NCBI RefSeq assembly: GCF_000272005.1
Contig: NZ_AKKU01000012.1
Location: 62,001 to 126,000, forward strand
Direction of reading: 5' to 3'
DNA: 64,000 nt
Origin: Alishewanella agri BL06
Lineage (GTDB): Bacteria; Pseudomonadota; Gammaproteobacteria; Enterobacterales; Alteromonadaceae
Shown here: in pieces, positions 33,530 to 44,476 of the stretch
Layout: the number at the start of each line of letters is the position of its first letter
How positions within the stretch are numbered: the first letter of the stretch is position 1
The notes under the pieces: model-generated
What the model was told of the DNA's origin: nothing
Databases searched by the model: none
Seen by the model: only the letters and a program-made list of their open reading frames with translations
Position numbers and translations under genes: made by a program

Positions 33530-35689
33530 TTATTGCGGCAGGCTGCTGTAACCCATATTAAACAGGGTAAAGCTGTAAATATCGGCGGCCTGATCAATCA
33601 CCATCGATACCGGCATACCGGCACCGTGACCGGCTTTGACATCAATCCGGATCAACTGCGGCGTCGCTTTGCTGGCTTTGTCCTGCAGCTCGGCGGCAAA
33701 CTTAAAGGAGTGCGCCGGTACTACGCGGTCGTCATGATCTGCTGTGGTGATCATGGTTGCCGGATAGGTGACACCCGCCTTAACATTATGCACCGGTGAA
33801 TAACCCTGCAGATACTTAAACATCTCAGCAGACTGTTCAGAAGTACCGTAGTCGTAAGCCCAGCCAGCACCGGCAGTAAAGGTGTGATAACGCAGCATAT
33901 CCAGTACACCTACCTGCGGAATGGCCACGCCAAACAGCTCTGGCCGCTGTGTCATAACCGCGCCGACCAGTAAGCCACCGTTCGAGCCACCCCGCACCGC
34001 CGTTTTGGCTGGTGAGGTGTATTTTTCAGTTTGCAGATATTCAGCCGCAGCAATAAAGTCATCAAACACATTTTGCTTTTGCAGCTGAGTACCGGCCGTG
34101 TGCCAGGCTTTACCGTATTCACCACCACCGCGGATATTGGCTACGGCATACACACCACCCAGCTCCATCCACACCGCATTCGCCACACTAAAAGACGGTG
34201 TTAAGCTGATATTAAAGCCACCATAACCGTACAGAATAGTCGGGTTGCTGCCATCGCGTTTTAAGTCTTTGCGATAGCTGATAATCATCGGTACCTTGGT
34301 GCCGTCTTTCGAGGTATAGAACACCTGCTCAGACACATAACGACTGGGGTCGAAGTTCACTTTTGGCTGGTTATACAGGCTGGAGGCACCGGCTTTAGGT
34401 TCAAAGGCATAAATAGAGCCTGGCGTAATATAGTTGGCAAAGCTGAAATACAGCGTTTCAGCATCTTTTTTACCGCCGAAACCACCGACACTGCCGACAC
34501 CCGGCAGCTCGATATCGCGCACTAATTTGCCGTCGTAGTCATATTGTTTAACCTTGGCAATCGCATCGACAATATAGTTAGCAAAGATAAAGCCGGCACC
34601 GGTGCTGACCCGCAGCACGTTTTCGGTTTCCGGGATCACATCTTGCCAGTTCTCTGGCTGTGGTGCCTTGGCAGAGACCTTAACCACCTTGCGGTTAGGT
34701 GCATTGCGGTTAGTCGCCAGATACAGCGTTTCGCCCTGGTTATCCAGTAAGTCGATATCGGAAGTGGTGTCATCCACAATGGTGACAAAGCCGCTGTCTG
34801 GCTGGCTCAGGTCTTTGATAAACAGCTTATTACCCGAGGTTGAGACAGCCGCAGACACTAACAGATAGCGGTCATCTTCGGTAACGCTGGCGCCAACATA
34901 ACGGTGTTTTTGCTCGTCAGTGGCACCGAAAATCACTTTATCTTCGCTTTGTGGCGTCCCCAGTTTATGGTAGTACAACTTGTGCTGATCGGTCATGGCC
35001 GACAGCTCACTGCCATCCGGCTTGTCGTAGCTGGAATAGAAGAAACCGTCGTTAGCGACCCAGGCAATACCCGAGAATTTGATATCGGTTAAGGTATCGC
35101 CGATTTGTTGCTTGGTTTCGGTGTCGATAATAATGATTTTACGCCAGTCGCTGCCGCCTTCGGAAATGGCGTAAGCGGCTAATTTGCCATCACGCGAAAA
35201 GCTGATATCGGCCATCGAGGTGGTGCCATCGGTGCTAAAGGTATTCGGATCCAGGAACACCTCGACCTCACCACCGTCTTTCTGGCGGTACAGTACAAAC
35301 TGGTTCTGCAGACCGTCGTTTTTGTAGAAGTAGGTGTAATCGCCTTCTTTAAACGGCGCCCCTACCCGCTCGTAGTTCCAGGCTTGCTGCAGTTTGTCGC
35401 GGATCTGATCGCGGAATGGGATCTGCTTTAAATAGTCGAAAGTGGTTTGGTTTTGTGCTTTAACCCAGGCTTCGGTGTCGCTGCTGCGATCATCTTCCAG
35501 CCAGCGGTATGGGTCGGCTACCTGAGTTCCAAAATAAGTGTCTACGACATCGCCTTTGGCGGTAACAGGGTAATTTAACTGCTGTTGCTGTTGGGTAACA
35601 GTCACGGTTTGCTCCGGTTTCACTTCTTGCTTCGGGCCGCCGCAAGCGGTCAGTACCGCAGCAGCCAGCAGGGTAACGGCATATTTCAT
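33530..35689 (-). CDS. prolyl oligopeptidase family serine protease (S9A), lipoprotein
   Basis: 719 residues. The signal ends in a lipobox (LTAC at about residues 13-16), so the enzyme is probably anchored in the envelope. An N-terminal beta-propeller (about 70-430) is followed by the alpha/beta hydrolase domain with the nucleophile in [14 protein letters not shown], the Asp in [11 protein letters not shown] and the His in KAGHGAGMP. The family cleaves short peptides after proline. [20 protein letters not shown] is also a standard S9A motif. Confidence 0.94.
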   Translation of the reverse strand: MKYAVTLLAAAVLTACGGPKQEVKPEQTVTVTQQQQQLNYPVTAKGDVVDTYFGTQVADPYRWLEDDRSSDTEAWVKAQNQTTFDYLKQIPFRDQIRDKLQQAWNYERVGAPFKEGDYTYFYKNDGLQNQFVLYRQKDGGEVEVFLDPNTFSTDGTTSMADISFSRDGKLAAYAISEGGSDWRKIIIIDTETKQQIGDTLTDIKFSGIAWVANDGFFYSSYDKPDGSELSAMTDQHKLYYHKLGTPQSEDKVIFGATDEQKHRYVGASVTEDDRYLLVSAAVSTSGNKLFIKDLSQPDSGFVTIVDDTTSDIDLLDNQGETLYLATNRNAPNRKVVKVSAKAPQPENWQDVIPETENVLRVSTGAGFIFANYIVDAIAKVKQYDYDGKLVRDIELPGVGSVGGFGGKKDAETLYFSFANYITPGSIYAFEPKAGASSLYNQPKVNFDPSRYVSEQVFYTSKDGTKVPMIISYRKDLKRDGSNPTILYGYGGFNISLTPSFSVANAVWMELGGVYAVANIRGGGEYGKAWHTAGTQLQKQNVFDDFIAAAEYLQTEKYTSPAKTAVRGGSNGGLLVGAVMTQRPELFGVAIPQVGVLDMLRYHTFTAGAGWAYDYGTSEQSAEMFKYLQGYSPVHNVKAGVTYPATMITTADHDDRVVPAHSFKFAAELQDKASKATPQLIRIDVKAGHGAGMPVSMVIDQAADIYSFTLFNMGYSSLPQ

Positions 35690-35835
35690 TAAGGTGGACT
35701 CCAGTGTTCTTGTGGTTATCGGATTAGCTGCCTGAGCTTAACAAATAAGTTACCGGTTGCCTATTTCACTGAACGGGAATTTTTGCTTGCTTATCTCTAT
35801 TGGCTGCGTGGGTAGGTTGGGTAGTGGTTCAGGCC

Positions 35836-36035
35836 GCGTCTCCGGTACGGCTGGCGTACCGGAGACGATAGCGGAACCGGTTAGCGTCTGAATATCGTGT
35901 CTTTTTGCAATCGCAGATCGCGTCTCCGGTACGCAAGCACACCGGAGACGGGAAGCGGAACCGGTTAGCGTTTTGGTGCCGTGTTTTTTCGAGATCGCAG
36001 GTCGCGTCTCCGGTACGCAAGCATACCGGAGACGA
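35836..36035. repeat. three tandem copies of the 85-bp-period palindromic repeat
   Basis: Palindromes start at 35836, 35921 and 36005 (84-85 bp period) with the stem CGTCTCCGGTA/TACCGGAGACG as at 30073-30358; the middle copy has a mismatched right arm (CACCGGAGACG). The units here share GCGGAACCGGTTAGCGT between palindromes, different from the spacer text of the first cluster. The array lies between the prolyl oligopeptidase start and the tRNA operon. ORFs across it (35750-36229) have no support. Confidence 0.9.
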
Positions 36036-36052
36036 TGGTGCCCAGAGGCGGA
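36036..36052 (-). repeat. duplicated 3' end of tRNA-Phe
   Basis: TGGTGCCCAGAGGCGGA equals the last 17 bases (with CCA) of the tRNA-Phe genes at 36262 and 36467, in the same orientation. It is directly followed by a different repeat family. This is what an integrase leaves when an element uses a tRNA 3' end as attachment site, although no integrase gene is left nearby. Confidence 0.7.
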
Positions 36053-36195
36053 CAAAATCGCCGGCAGCGATTTTGAACAGCTGAAAGCTGGCCCGAAGGG
36101 CAAGTGGCATGGATAGCCACTTGTACAAAATCGCCGGGAGCGATTTTGAACAGCTGAAAGCTGGCCCGCAGGGCGAGGCACAGGATGTGCCGAGT
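36052..36195. repeat. two tandem copies of a 73-bp multi-hairpin unit
   Basis: Units start at 36052 and 36125. Each holds in order: AAAATCGC/GCGATTTT, CAGCT/AGCTG, GCCC/GGGC and a variable hairpin (AAGTGGC..GCCACTT in unit 1, GGCAC..GTGCC in unit 2) whose loop contains GGAT. The first three hairpins are nearly unchanged; the fourth changes both arms. No gene is supported here. Confidence 0.85.
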
Positions 36196-36220
36196 AATCG
36201 AAGATGACGCCGTGGGCGAT

Positions 36221-36254
36221 AAAAAGCAAAACGCCAGCTCCAGGCTGGCGTTTT
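36221..36254 (-). terminator. bidirectional terminator of the tRNA-Phe/Thr/Phe operon
   Basis: An 11-bp perfect stem AAAACGCCAGC/GCTGGCGTTTT with a five-base loop gives T-runs on both strands. It lies just downstream of the last tRNA on the - strand. Confidence 0.88.
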
Positions 36255-36261
36255 ACATTAG

Positions 36262-36337
36262 TGGTGCCCAGAGGCGGAATCGAACCACCGACACGCGGAT
36301 TTTCAATCCGCTGCTCTACCGACTGAGCTATCTGGGC
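36262..36337 (-). tRNA. tRNA-Phe(GAA)
   Basis: 76 bases including encoded CCA. The acceptor stem GCCCAGA/TCTGGGC, the anticodon loop TTGAAAA and the T-loop GGTTCGATTCC are all standard. The same sequence recurs at 36467-36542. Confidence 0.97.
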
Positions 36338-36346
36338 AAAACTGAT

Positions 36347-36422
<76 letters not shown>

Positions 36423-36466
36423 TGCGACACATTTTGAATTAAGGTTTACACCCTTATTCGGAATCA

Positions 36467-36542
36467 TGGTGCCCAGAGGCGGAATCGAACCACCGACACG
36501 CGGATTTTCAATCCGCTGCTCTACCGACTGAGCTATCTGGGC
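36467..36542 (-). tRNA. tRNA-Phe(GAA), second copy
   Basis: Same 76-base sequence as the copy at 36262-36337. It is the first gene of the operon, directly behind the promoter at 36553-36581. Confidence 0.97.
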
Positions 36543-36552
36543 AATGCCGCGT

Positions 36553-36581
36553 ATTAAACGGATTTTGCGATCTCAAGTCAA
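36553..36581 (-). promoter_or_regulatory. promoter of the tRNA-Phe/Thr/Phe operon
   Basis: On the - strand TTGACT (36581-36576) and TTTAAT (36558-36553) are 17 bp apart, followed by a GC-rich stretch before the first tRNA. Strong sigma-70 match. Confidence 0.8.
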
Positions 36582-36747
36582 CAGATATTTTTGAAAAGCC
36601 CACTGACAGCTTATTCGTTAGCCAACCTGATAAATATTATCGAAAATTAATCATGCTTTTGTATTAGAAAACTTGTTAAGATAAAGCTATTCACTGTCAT
36701 TCGGCATTAATCTAGCTGGCTGAAACATAAAGTTTTTCGGAATAACT

Positions 36748-39513
36748 ATGGCGAAGAGTAACTTTACTAAACCCGTTTATCTACGCGTTGCTGGCACTTT
36801 AGTACTCTGTTTGCTGATTCAGGCGCTATTATTCAACTGGATCAGTGCGCCGGCACAGCAACAACACAGCCAGAAACTGCACCGGCTGGCAGCCGACACT
36901 CAGGTATTGGTACAAGCACTCACCCCAGTACTGGATAATGCCGGCAATCAGCGGGTACAACAGTTGCTGCTGCAAGCACGGAACAATGAACCCGAACGGG
37001 CACTATATTTATACCGCCAAACCGCACAAGGCTTCGAGCTGCTGGTCAACACCGACAATCTGCCGAATTTTGTGCCAACACCGGTGTTAAAAAACCAGGC
37101 GTTACAACAACAAAATATTCTTTTAGTAAGCCGGTTGCTGCCCGAGCATCCGGATCTAGTGTTGCTTAATATTCAACGTTTACCGGAGCCCGACCCGCTT
37201 CCGGTGATGTTTTCCTTTGTTGTCAGCCTGGTGGTGGGATTGTTGTTCAGTCTGGCCTTAAGTTATGCCGTGGCGAAAAATTTCCGGCGGCGGATTAAGC
37301 CCCTGCTGCACGGTACCGGGGAAGCTCTGGAACGCAATCAGTTTAGTGGCAGCATCGACAGCCATCAGCAAGATGACGTGGGTGAGCTGGCAAACAATCT
37401 GAATGGGCTGTTCCGCCGCTTACAACAATCACAGCAGGCGTTGCAAAGCTCAGAGCAGAATATCGAGCAACTAAAACAGGAAGTGGAACACCGGATTAAA
37501 GAACGTACCGACGCGCTGGAAACGGCTAAGCTGACTGCCGAGAAAGCCAATGAAGCCAAGTCGACCTTTCTGGCGACCATGAGCCATGAAATCCGTACAC
37601 CGATGAATGGCATTATCGGTACTGTGGATTTACTGCGTAAAACCGAGCTGTCAACGTCACAATTCCGCATGACCGATACCATTCGTGAATCTTCGTTTTC
37701 GTTGCTGCGGATCCTGGATGATATCCTCGACTTCTCAAAAATCGAAGCCGGCAAACTGGAACTGGAAAAGTTGCCGGTTTCACTGGCTGAAATTATCGAA
37801 GCCGTCGGCCGGATCCTGGTCTCGGTGGCCTATCAGCGTCAGATTGATTTAAAACTCTATATTGACCCGCGCTTACCGGACGGCTTAATCGGCGATCCGG
37901 TGCGGCTGCGCCAGATCCTGTACAATTTGGCCGGTAATGCCATTAAGTTTACCGAAACCACGCCGGATACCACCGGCGTGGTCAGAATCAGCGCCGAATT
38001 ACTGGAAGAGAATCTGGAATATACCCAGGTGCTGCTTAAGGTTTCTGATAATGGCCGTGGTATGACACAGCGGCAAATTAATTATGTCTTTCATCCGTTT
38101 AACCAGGCAGAAGGCTCTATTACCCGTAAGTTTGGTGGCACCGGGCTTGGCTTGTCTATTTGTCAACGCCTAACGGCGCTAATGTATGGCGATATTAATG
38201 TCGAAAGTGAGCCCGGCAAGGGTACCGAATTCGCGGTGCGCTTGCCGATGCGCCGCTCGGAAGAGGTCAGCTATTTACCTAAAGATGCATTAAATGGGCT
38301 CTTTATCTGTTTGTTCACCCAAGATAGCGATAACCAACAATTTATATCTGATTATCTGCTGTACAGTGGTGCAGAGCTGGATATCGCCAACAGCGTCGAT
38401 GCCCTGCTTAACCGTGCCGAACAGCTGAAAGCCTTACCACCGAAACAACAAGCGGTGTGGGTGCTGGATGCCACTTATGAGCAGATTGCAGCGAAAGATA
38501 TCAGCACCCTGATTACACATCCGAAGTTACAAGCGGTGAAATTTGTGGTCATTACGAATCAGGTGGAGTTATCGGATACCCATTTTGACAATGTGGTGTA
38601 TCTGCATAGCGCCCCTTTATGTCGCAGTCAGCTGCTCGATGCCGTCTTAGTAATTAGTGGTCGTAAAGGTCGGGCTCAGCCACAAACCCATCATTACTTA
38701 CTGAATCAGCAAAATGTGCCATCGGCGGCGGAAGCGAAACAACAACGTAAGCTGGTGTTGCTGGCCGAAGACAATATGATGAATCAGCGCGTTATCGTCG
38801 AGCAATTAAATGCGCTGGGTTATGCCGTTGATGTCGCGGACGATGGCATTATCGCGCTGGAAAAATGGCGGCAGTACCATTATCCGCTGGTATTAACCGA
38901 TCTGCATATGCCGAATATGAGCGGCTATGATCTGGCAAAAGCTATTCGCAAAGAAGGTTTGCAGCGTGCCGATGACAGTGACTTCACCCGCATTATTGCC
39001 ATTACAGCGAACGCCCTGAAAGGCGAAGAGCAAAAATGCCTGAGCATTGGTATGGATGCTTACATTACCAAGCCGTTGGAGTTAGTTACCTTACAAAGCG
39101 TGATGCAGCGCTGGTTACCGCTGACCGAACAAACCACGACACAGACGACAGGCAAAAAGGTCGTGCGCGACGAGCAGAAAAAAGCACCGGTATGTTTTAC
39201 CACTTTAGCCAGCTTTCTTGGCGATAATCCGATAAAGCACGACGAGTACCTGAATTACTTTATCACTCAGGCCAGCCCGCTGCTCGAACAACTGGAACAA
39301 CAGAGTATGGCGGCAAATCGCAGCGAATTGCGCACTATTGCCCACCAGTTAAAAGCCATGGCGAAAAGTATTGGCGCTAATCTGTTGGCTGACTATGCAT
39401 TACAACTGGAAAAAGCGGCCGAAACTTCAGATTGGTCGGCGTTAAAGCAGCTGCTGAATAATGTCGAACAGGAATTTGCTAATGTGGTCCGTTTTATCAA
39501 ACAGCGATATTAG
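36748..39513 (+). CDS. hybrid sensor histidine kinase, BarA-like layout
   Basis: 921 residues: membrane helix about 12-31, periplasmic loop, second helix about 152-175, HAMP about 176-230, HisKA with phosphoacceptor H280 ([13 protein letters not shown]), HATPase with [15 protein letters not shown] and [10 protein letters not shown], a degenerate receiver-like stretch, a full receiver with [11 protein letters not shown] and Asp in [13 protein letters not shown], and an HPt domain with His in [17 protein letters not shown]. This layout is that of BarA/ArcB-type tripartite kinases, likely feeding UvrY/GacA-type regulators. No cognate regulator is adjacent. Confidence 0.92.
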   Translation: MAKSNFTKPVYLRVAGTLVLCLLIQALLFNWISAPAQQQHSQKLHRLAADTQVLVQALTPVLDNAGNQRVQQLLLQARNNEPERALYLYRQTAQGFELLVNTDNLPNFVPTPVLKNQALQQQNILLVSRLLPEHPDLVLLNIQRLPEPDPLPVMFSFVVSLVVGLLFSLALSYAVAKNFRRRIKPLLHGTGEALERNQFSGSIDSHQQDDVGELANNLNGLFRRLQQSQQALQSSEQNIEQLKQEVEHRIKERTDALETAKLTAEKANEAKSTFLATMSHEIRTPMNGIIGTVDLLRKTELSTSQFRMTDTIRESSFSLLRILDDILDFSKIEAGKLELEKLPVSLAEIIEAVGRILVSVAYQRQIDLKLYIDPRLPDGLIGDPVRLRQILYNLAGNAIKFTETTPDTTGVVRISAELLEENLEYTQVLLKVSDNGRGMTQRQINYVFHPFNQAEGSITRKFGGTGLGLSICQRLTALMYGDINVESEPGKGTEFAVRLPMRRSEEVSYLPKDALNGLFICLFTQDSDNQQFISDYLLYSGAELDIANSVDALLNRAEQLKALPPKQQAVWVLDATYEQIAAKDISTLITHPKLQAVKFVVITNQVELSDTHFDNVVYLHSAPLCRSQLLDAVLVISGRKGRAQPQTHHYLLNQQNVPSAAEAKQQRKLVLLAEDNMMNQRVIVEQLNALGYAVDVADDGIIALEKWRQYHYPLVLTDLHMPNMSGYDLAKAIRKEGLQRADDSDFTRIIAITANALKGEEQKCLSIGMDAYITKPLELVTLQSVMQRWLPLTEQTTTQTTGKKVVRDEQKKAPVCFTTLASFLGDNPIKHDEYLNYFITQASPLLEQLEQQSMAANRSELRTIAHQLKAMAKSIGANLLADYALQLEKAAETSDWSALKQLLNNVEQEFANVVRFIKQRY

Positions 39514-39558
39514 GGCGTGATGCGCTGTATCACGCTTGACCTGAAAACGCCGACAAAC

Positions 39559-39583
39559 AAGCCGCCCCTAAGGGCGGCTTTGT
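39559..39583. terminator. shared terminator between the kinase gene and kdsA
   Basis: A 9-bp stem AAGCCGCCC/GGGCGGCTT with loop CTAA lies between convergent genes. T-richness is modest on both sides (TTGTC; CTTGTTTGTC on the other strand). Confidence 0.65.
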
Positions 39584-39592
39584 CGGGAGCGG

Positions 39593-40456
<864 letters not shown>

Positions 40457-40465
40457 TTAATTCTG

Positions 40466-40843
40466 TTAGAAAGGCAGGAACAATGGCTGCTTGCTCAGCG
40501 CAACCCGAATCATTAAACCCAGCCAGCCCAGCGCGCCTAAAAAAGACAACCAGCGAATGGCTACCGTGCGGCCTTTTAATGCTGAGAAGCCCAGCGCAAT
40601 GTAAGCAAACAGTGCGATCACTTTTTCAGTTAACCAGGGATCAACAAAGGGATACTGGCGGATAGTCAGCATCAGCGCCACGGCAGATAATAATAAAAAG
40701 GTGTCTACCACATGGGGGGAAATCTTAAAAAACTTGCGCTGTAACAACGCTGAGTCTTTCAGGCGCAGCGCGAAACGGATAAAGAGTAGTGACACACTCA
40801 ATGCCACCAGCAGCAGGTGTAAATGTTTAAAAGCCATATACAT
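40466..40843 (-). CDS. SirB2 family membrane protein
   Basis: 125 residues with four membrane helices, starting MAFKHLHLLLVALSVSLLFI and carrying the HVVDTFLLLSAVALMLTIRQ motif of the SirB2 family. The family lies between prmC/sirB1 and kdsA in many gammaproteobacteria, as here, but has no proven function. Start ATG 40843 or 40837. Confidence 0.9.
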   Translation of the reverse strand: MYMAFKHLHLLLVALSVSLLFIRFALRLKDSALLQRKFFKISPHVVDTFLLLSAVALMLTIRQYPFVDPWLTEKVIALFAYIALGFSALKGRTVAIRWLSFLGALGWLGLMIRVALSKQPLFLPF

Positions 40844-40877
40844 ACGACGATATCCTTAAGAAAAATACGCTGCCCGA

Positions 40878-42440
40878 TTATACCGCGTCAGCATCGCTAT
40901 CGGGGTATTTTTGCAAAATTGCTTCCAGTTTCGGCACTATGGTTTTAAATACCGTTACCAGCTTTGGCTCAAACTGCTTGCCGGCCTGACTATCAATCTC
41001 CGCCAATACCTGCTCCAGTGTCCAGGCATCTTTGTAACACCGACGGTGGCGTAGCGCATCATACACATCCGCCAGCGCTGCAATCCGGGCATAAATATGA
41101 ATTTGCTCGCCTTGTTTGCCATCCGGGTAGCCGCTACCGTCCCATTTTTCATGATGATCGCGAGCAATAATGGCACCAGCCTGCACAATGGCGCGCTTCG
41201 AACCTTTCAGAATATTAAAACCGATACTGGCATGAGTTTGCATTACCTGCCATTCTTGCTCATTCAGGCCTTCCGGTTTATTCAGAATATTATCCGGGAT
41301 CCCGACTTTACCGACGTCATGCAGTGGCGCTGCAAACATCAATTTTTCTGCGTCCAGTTCGGATAAGCCATAGGCTTTGGCCAGCTCATAACAAATAAAG
41401 GCGATGCGCCGTACATGATTACCGGTTTCAACCGAACGCTGCTCGACCGCTTCGCTTAAGCGGTAGACAATTTCACGCTGGGTATCTTCGACCTCATGCT
41501 GTAATTGCACGTTTTCATAGGCCACCTGCACATTCTGGGCAAACAGCTCAATCAGCTTTTTCTGGTTTTCATTCATCGGTCCCGGTAAACCCGAGACATA
41601 CAACAGTGAGCCTTGAGTAAACTTGCTGCAACAATAGGCCACCAGATAATTGTCGCGATAAACGATATCCTTAGTTTGCAGTGCGGCTTCAAAGGCTTCT
41701 AACAAAGCAGGATCAAGCACCTCTTTTATTGGCTTCCCTTCCTTGCGCTCAAACTCACCCTGCCCGGCAAACACCACCAGATCATGTGGATCGGTAGTTT
41801 GCATATTACCGGCTACCAGCGAAGAACTCACGATCAGGGCGTCTTCATCACACCCGAGTACGGATGTCAGTTGCTGCAGTACACCATCGATAAATTGCTC
41901 CATGGAGTGCGATGAGAACAGATCGACCGAAGCATTGATTATTTTTTCCAGGCCCTGACGGCTTTGCTCCAGTGAAATAATGTCACGGTAAGATCTGAGA
42001 CTGGACATCATCACGGTAAAGAGTTTTTGCGCCGTCAGTTCAGTTTTGGATTTGTAGTCGTTGATATCGTAGTTAACGATAACTTGCCGTTCGGGTGCTT
42101 GCCCGGGCTGGCCGGTACGCAGAATAATCCGCACAAAATGGTTATGTAGCGTTTCCCGGATATAACTGGCAACTTTTAAGCCAGCATCGTCGGTTTCCAT
42201 CACTACGTCCAGTAACACCACGGCGATATCAGGCTGGGTAGCGAGTATTTTTTGGGCTTCTTCGCCGGAATAAGCGCTGATAAATTCCAGTCTTTTTTGC
42301 TGAAAACTAAAGTCGTTTAACGCAAGACGGGTTACCGCATGGACCTCTGGCTCATCATCGACAATCAGCACTTTCCAGCTGCCGTTGCTAACCGAGTGCA
42401 CGGGTTCGGGTTCAGCAGCAAACAAAAACTCATCAGACAT
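40878..42440 (-). CDS. response regulator with DUF3369 and HD-GYP domain
   Basis: 520 residues: receiver domain (about 25-150; VLIVDDEPEVHAV, Asp in VVLLDVVMETDDAGLKV), DUF3369 sensor-like domain (about 170-320), and an HD-GYP phosphodiesterase (about 330-510) with HDVGKVGIPDNI and ARDHHEKWDGSGYPDGKQGE. All metal and catalytic motifs are present, so it should hydrolyse c-di-GMP. It sits between prmC and sirB2, an unusual interruption of that core cluster; its kinase is not adjacent. Compare the GGDEF cyclase at 10448. Confidence 0.93.
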   Translation of the reverse strand: MSDEFLFAAEPEPVHSVSNGSWKVLIVDDEPEVHAVTRLALNDFSFQQKRLEFISAYSGEEAQKILATQPDIAVVLLDVVMETDDAGLKVASYIRETLHNHFVRIILRTGQPGQAPERQVIVNYDINDYKSKTELTAQKLFTVMMSSLRSYRDIISLEQSRQGLEKIINASVDLFSSHSMEQFIDGVLQQLTSVLGCDEDALIVSSSLVAGNMQTTDPHDLVVFAGQGEFERKEGKPIKEVLDPALLEAFEAALQTKDIVYRDNYLVAYCCSKFTQGSLLYVSGLPGPMNENQKKLIELFAQNVQVAYENVQLQHEVEDTQREIVYRLSEAVEQRSVETGNHVRRIAFICYELAKAYGLSELDAEKLMFAAPLHDVGKVGIPDNILNKPEGLNEQEWQVMQTHASIGFNILKGSKRAIVQAGAIIARDHHEKWDGSGYPDGKQGEQIHIYARIAALADVYDALRHRRCYKDAWTLEQVLAEIDSQAGKQFEPKLVTVFKTIVPKLEAILQKYPDSDADAV

Positions 42441-42512
42441 CAGACACCTCCGGCGATTTTATCTCTCTGTTATATGCCGGATTTTTTACAAGGTCAAAGA
42501 TTTTATAACCTT

Positions 42513-43367
42513 TTAACTCAGCGGGCGCTGACCACCACTAATGCGCCAGTTACCGCCATAATCCCGCACTGAGTCGACCTGACCAAACCCGGCCTGTTTT
42601 AACAACTGCTGTACCTGCTGCGCTTGATTATAGCCATGCTCCAGCCAAAGCCAGCCGCCTGGCGCCAGATAGGCCGGCGCCGCGGCAATAATGCTGGCAA
42701 GGTCAGCCAGGCCCTGCTGCTCGGCCACCAGCGCGGTTAGCGGCTCAAACCGCAAGGCGGTTAGATGCGGATCGGCCGCTTCAATATAGGGTGGGTTACT
42801 GACAATCAGATCATATTGCTGGTCCGCTAACGCGCTAAACCAGCTGCTAACTGTAAAGTGTACATTACTAAGCTGTAACGTCTGCGCATTGCGCTGTGCC
42901 AGGGCGACGGCCTCAGCTTGCAAATCTACAGCCGTCAGCTGCCAATGTGGCCGGTTGTGCGCCAGTGCCAGCGCAATAGCGCCGGTACCGGTGCCCAGAT
43001 CTAACACCCTTGCCTGTGCCGGTAGCGTTAAGGCCAGGGCTTGCTCCACCAGAATTTCGGTATCGCTACGCGGAATAAGCGTGCAAGGCGCAACCGCAAG
43101 CTCTAGGCCATAAAATGGCCAGTGTCCGAAAATATACGCCAAAGGCTCCCCGGCCAGGCGCCGCTGCAATAAAGGCTGCAGCTGTTGTAGCTCGCTTGGC
43201 GTTAGCACACGTTCAGGATATGTATAAAGATAGCCCGGCTGGCAGCTTAACAGATGACAAAGTAGCAGCCGGGCTTCGTGAGCCGGATTATCGCAAATTG
43301 CGCTGAGTTGCTGACTCAATTGCTGCGTGCATTGCTGCAGCGTCGGCGCGGCCTGCGACATGGACAT
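42513..43367 (-). CDS. prmC: peptide chain release factor N5-glutamine methyltransferase
   Basis: 284 residues. The SAM-binding motif is VLDLGTGTGAIALALAHNRP and the catalytic NPPY motif is in DLIVSNPPYIEAADPHL. PrmC methylates the Gln of the GGQ motif in release factors. Its ATG overlaps the prfA stop by one base, and prfA is its substrate gene. Confidence 0.95.
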   Translation of the reverse strand: MSMSQAAPTLQQCTQQLSQQLSAICDNPAHEARLLLCHLLSCQPGYLYTYPERVLTPSELQQLQPLLQRRLAGEPLAYIFGHWPFYGLELAVAPCTLIPRSDTEILVEQALALTLPAQARVLDLGTGTGAIALALAHNRPHWQLTAVDLQAEAVALAQRNAQTLQLSNVHFTVSSWFSALADQQYDLIVSNPPYIEAADPHLTALRFEPLTALVAEQQGLADLASIIAAAPAYLAPGGWLWLEHGYNQAQQVQQLLKQAGFGQVDSVRDYGGNWRISGGQRPLS

Positions 43368-44458
43368 TAGCGGTTTTCATCAGCCAGCATGGCGAGCTGG
43401 TCAGCCTGATGTTCTTGTTTCAGCGGTTCAATAATTTGCTGTAACTCGCCTTCCATTACTTCATTTAAACGGTAAATGGTCAGGTTAATACGGTGATCGG
43501 TAAGTCGGCCCTGTGGGAAATTATAGGTACGGATCCGCTCGGAACGATCGCCGCTGCCAACCAGCGAGCGGCGGGTGCTTTGCTCTTCCAGCCGGCGTTT
43601 TTCATCTTCGGCGGCCTGGATCCGCGATTGCAGCACCGCCATCGCCCGGGCACGGTTTTTATGTTGTGAACGCTCGTCCTGACACTCCACCACTATGCCG
43701 GTGGGTAAGTGGGTAATACGAATGGCAGAGTCGGTACGGTTAACGTGCTGACCACCGGCACCAGAAGCGCGGTAAGTATCAACTTTCAAATCAGCCGGGT
43801 TAATTTCTATCGCTTCACTTTCCGGGATTTCCGGCATAATGGCCACAGTACAGGCCGAAGTGTGCACCCGCCCCTGCGATTCAGTAGCCGGTACCCGCTG
43901 CACCCGATGACCGCCCGATTCAAACTTCAGCGTACCGTAAACTCCCTCGCCCTGCACACTGGCAATCACTTCTTTAAAACCACCATGCTCGCCTTCGTTG
44001 GCGCTTAACACTTCAACCTTCCAGCGCTGGGTTTCGGCAAAACGGCTGTACATGCGGAATAAATCTCCGGCGAAGATTGCCGCTTCATCACCACCGGCAC
44101 CGGCCCGGATCTCCAGGAAGCAACTGTTATTATCATTAGGATCCTTGGGCAGCAACAAGATTTGCAGTTCGGTATCCAGCTGTTCAATCCGGTTTTTTGC
44201 CAGTTTGTACTCATCCTGCGCCATTTCGCGCATCTCAGGATCGCTGTCTTTTTGCATTTCTTCCGCCATCAGCAAATCTTCCTGTGCTTGCTGATAACTC
44301 CGGAAAGCCTTGCTTAACTCTTCCAGCTGGCTGAATTCTTTGGATAGCTCGCGAAAACGTTTCTGATCGCTAATCACTGAGGCATCGCTTAACAGCGCCT
44401 GCACTTCCTCATAGCGTTCCACTAAAGCTTCCAGCTTACGGTATACCGAATCTTTCAT
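43367..44458 (-). CDS. prfA: peptide chain release factor 1
   Basis: 363 residues. It has the GGQ motif in [16 protein letters not shown] and the RF1 stop-codon recognition region [17 protein letters not shown], including the PxT motif variant of RF1. It terminates translation at UAA and UAG. It lies between hemA and prmC, the standard order. Confidence 0.97.
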   Translation of the reverse strand: MKDSVYRKLEALVERYEEVQALLSDASVISDQKRFRELSKEFSQLEELSKAFRSYQQAQEDLLMAEEMQKDSDPEMREMAQDEYKLAKNRIEQLDTELQILLLPKDPNDNNSCFLEIRAGAGGDEAAIFAGDLFRMYSRFAETQRWKVEVLSANEGEHGGFKEVIASVQGEGVYGTLKFESGGHRVQRVPATESQGRVHTSACTVAIMPEIPESEAIEINPADLKVDTYRASGAGGQHVNRTDSAIRITHLPTGIVVECQDERSQHKNRARAMAVLQSRIQAAEDEKRRLEEQSTRRSLVGSGDRSERIRTYNFPQGRLTDHRINLTIYRLNEVMEGELQQIIEPLKQEHQADQLAMLADENR

Positions 44459-44476
44459 GTTAGGATTAAAACCTAT

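Noticed and set aside
35750..36229. 160- and 100-codon ORFs on the - strand
   Set aside because: They run through two repeat families and the tRNA-Phe scar; the predicted peptide is itself repetitive.
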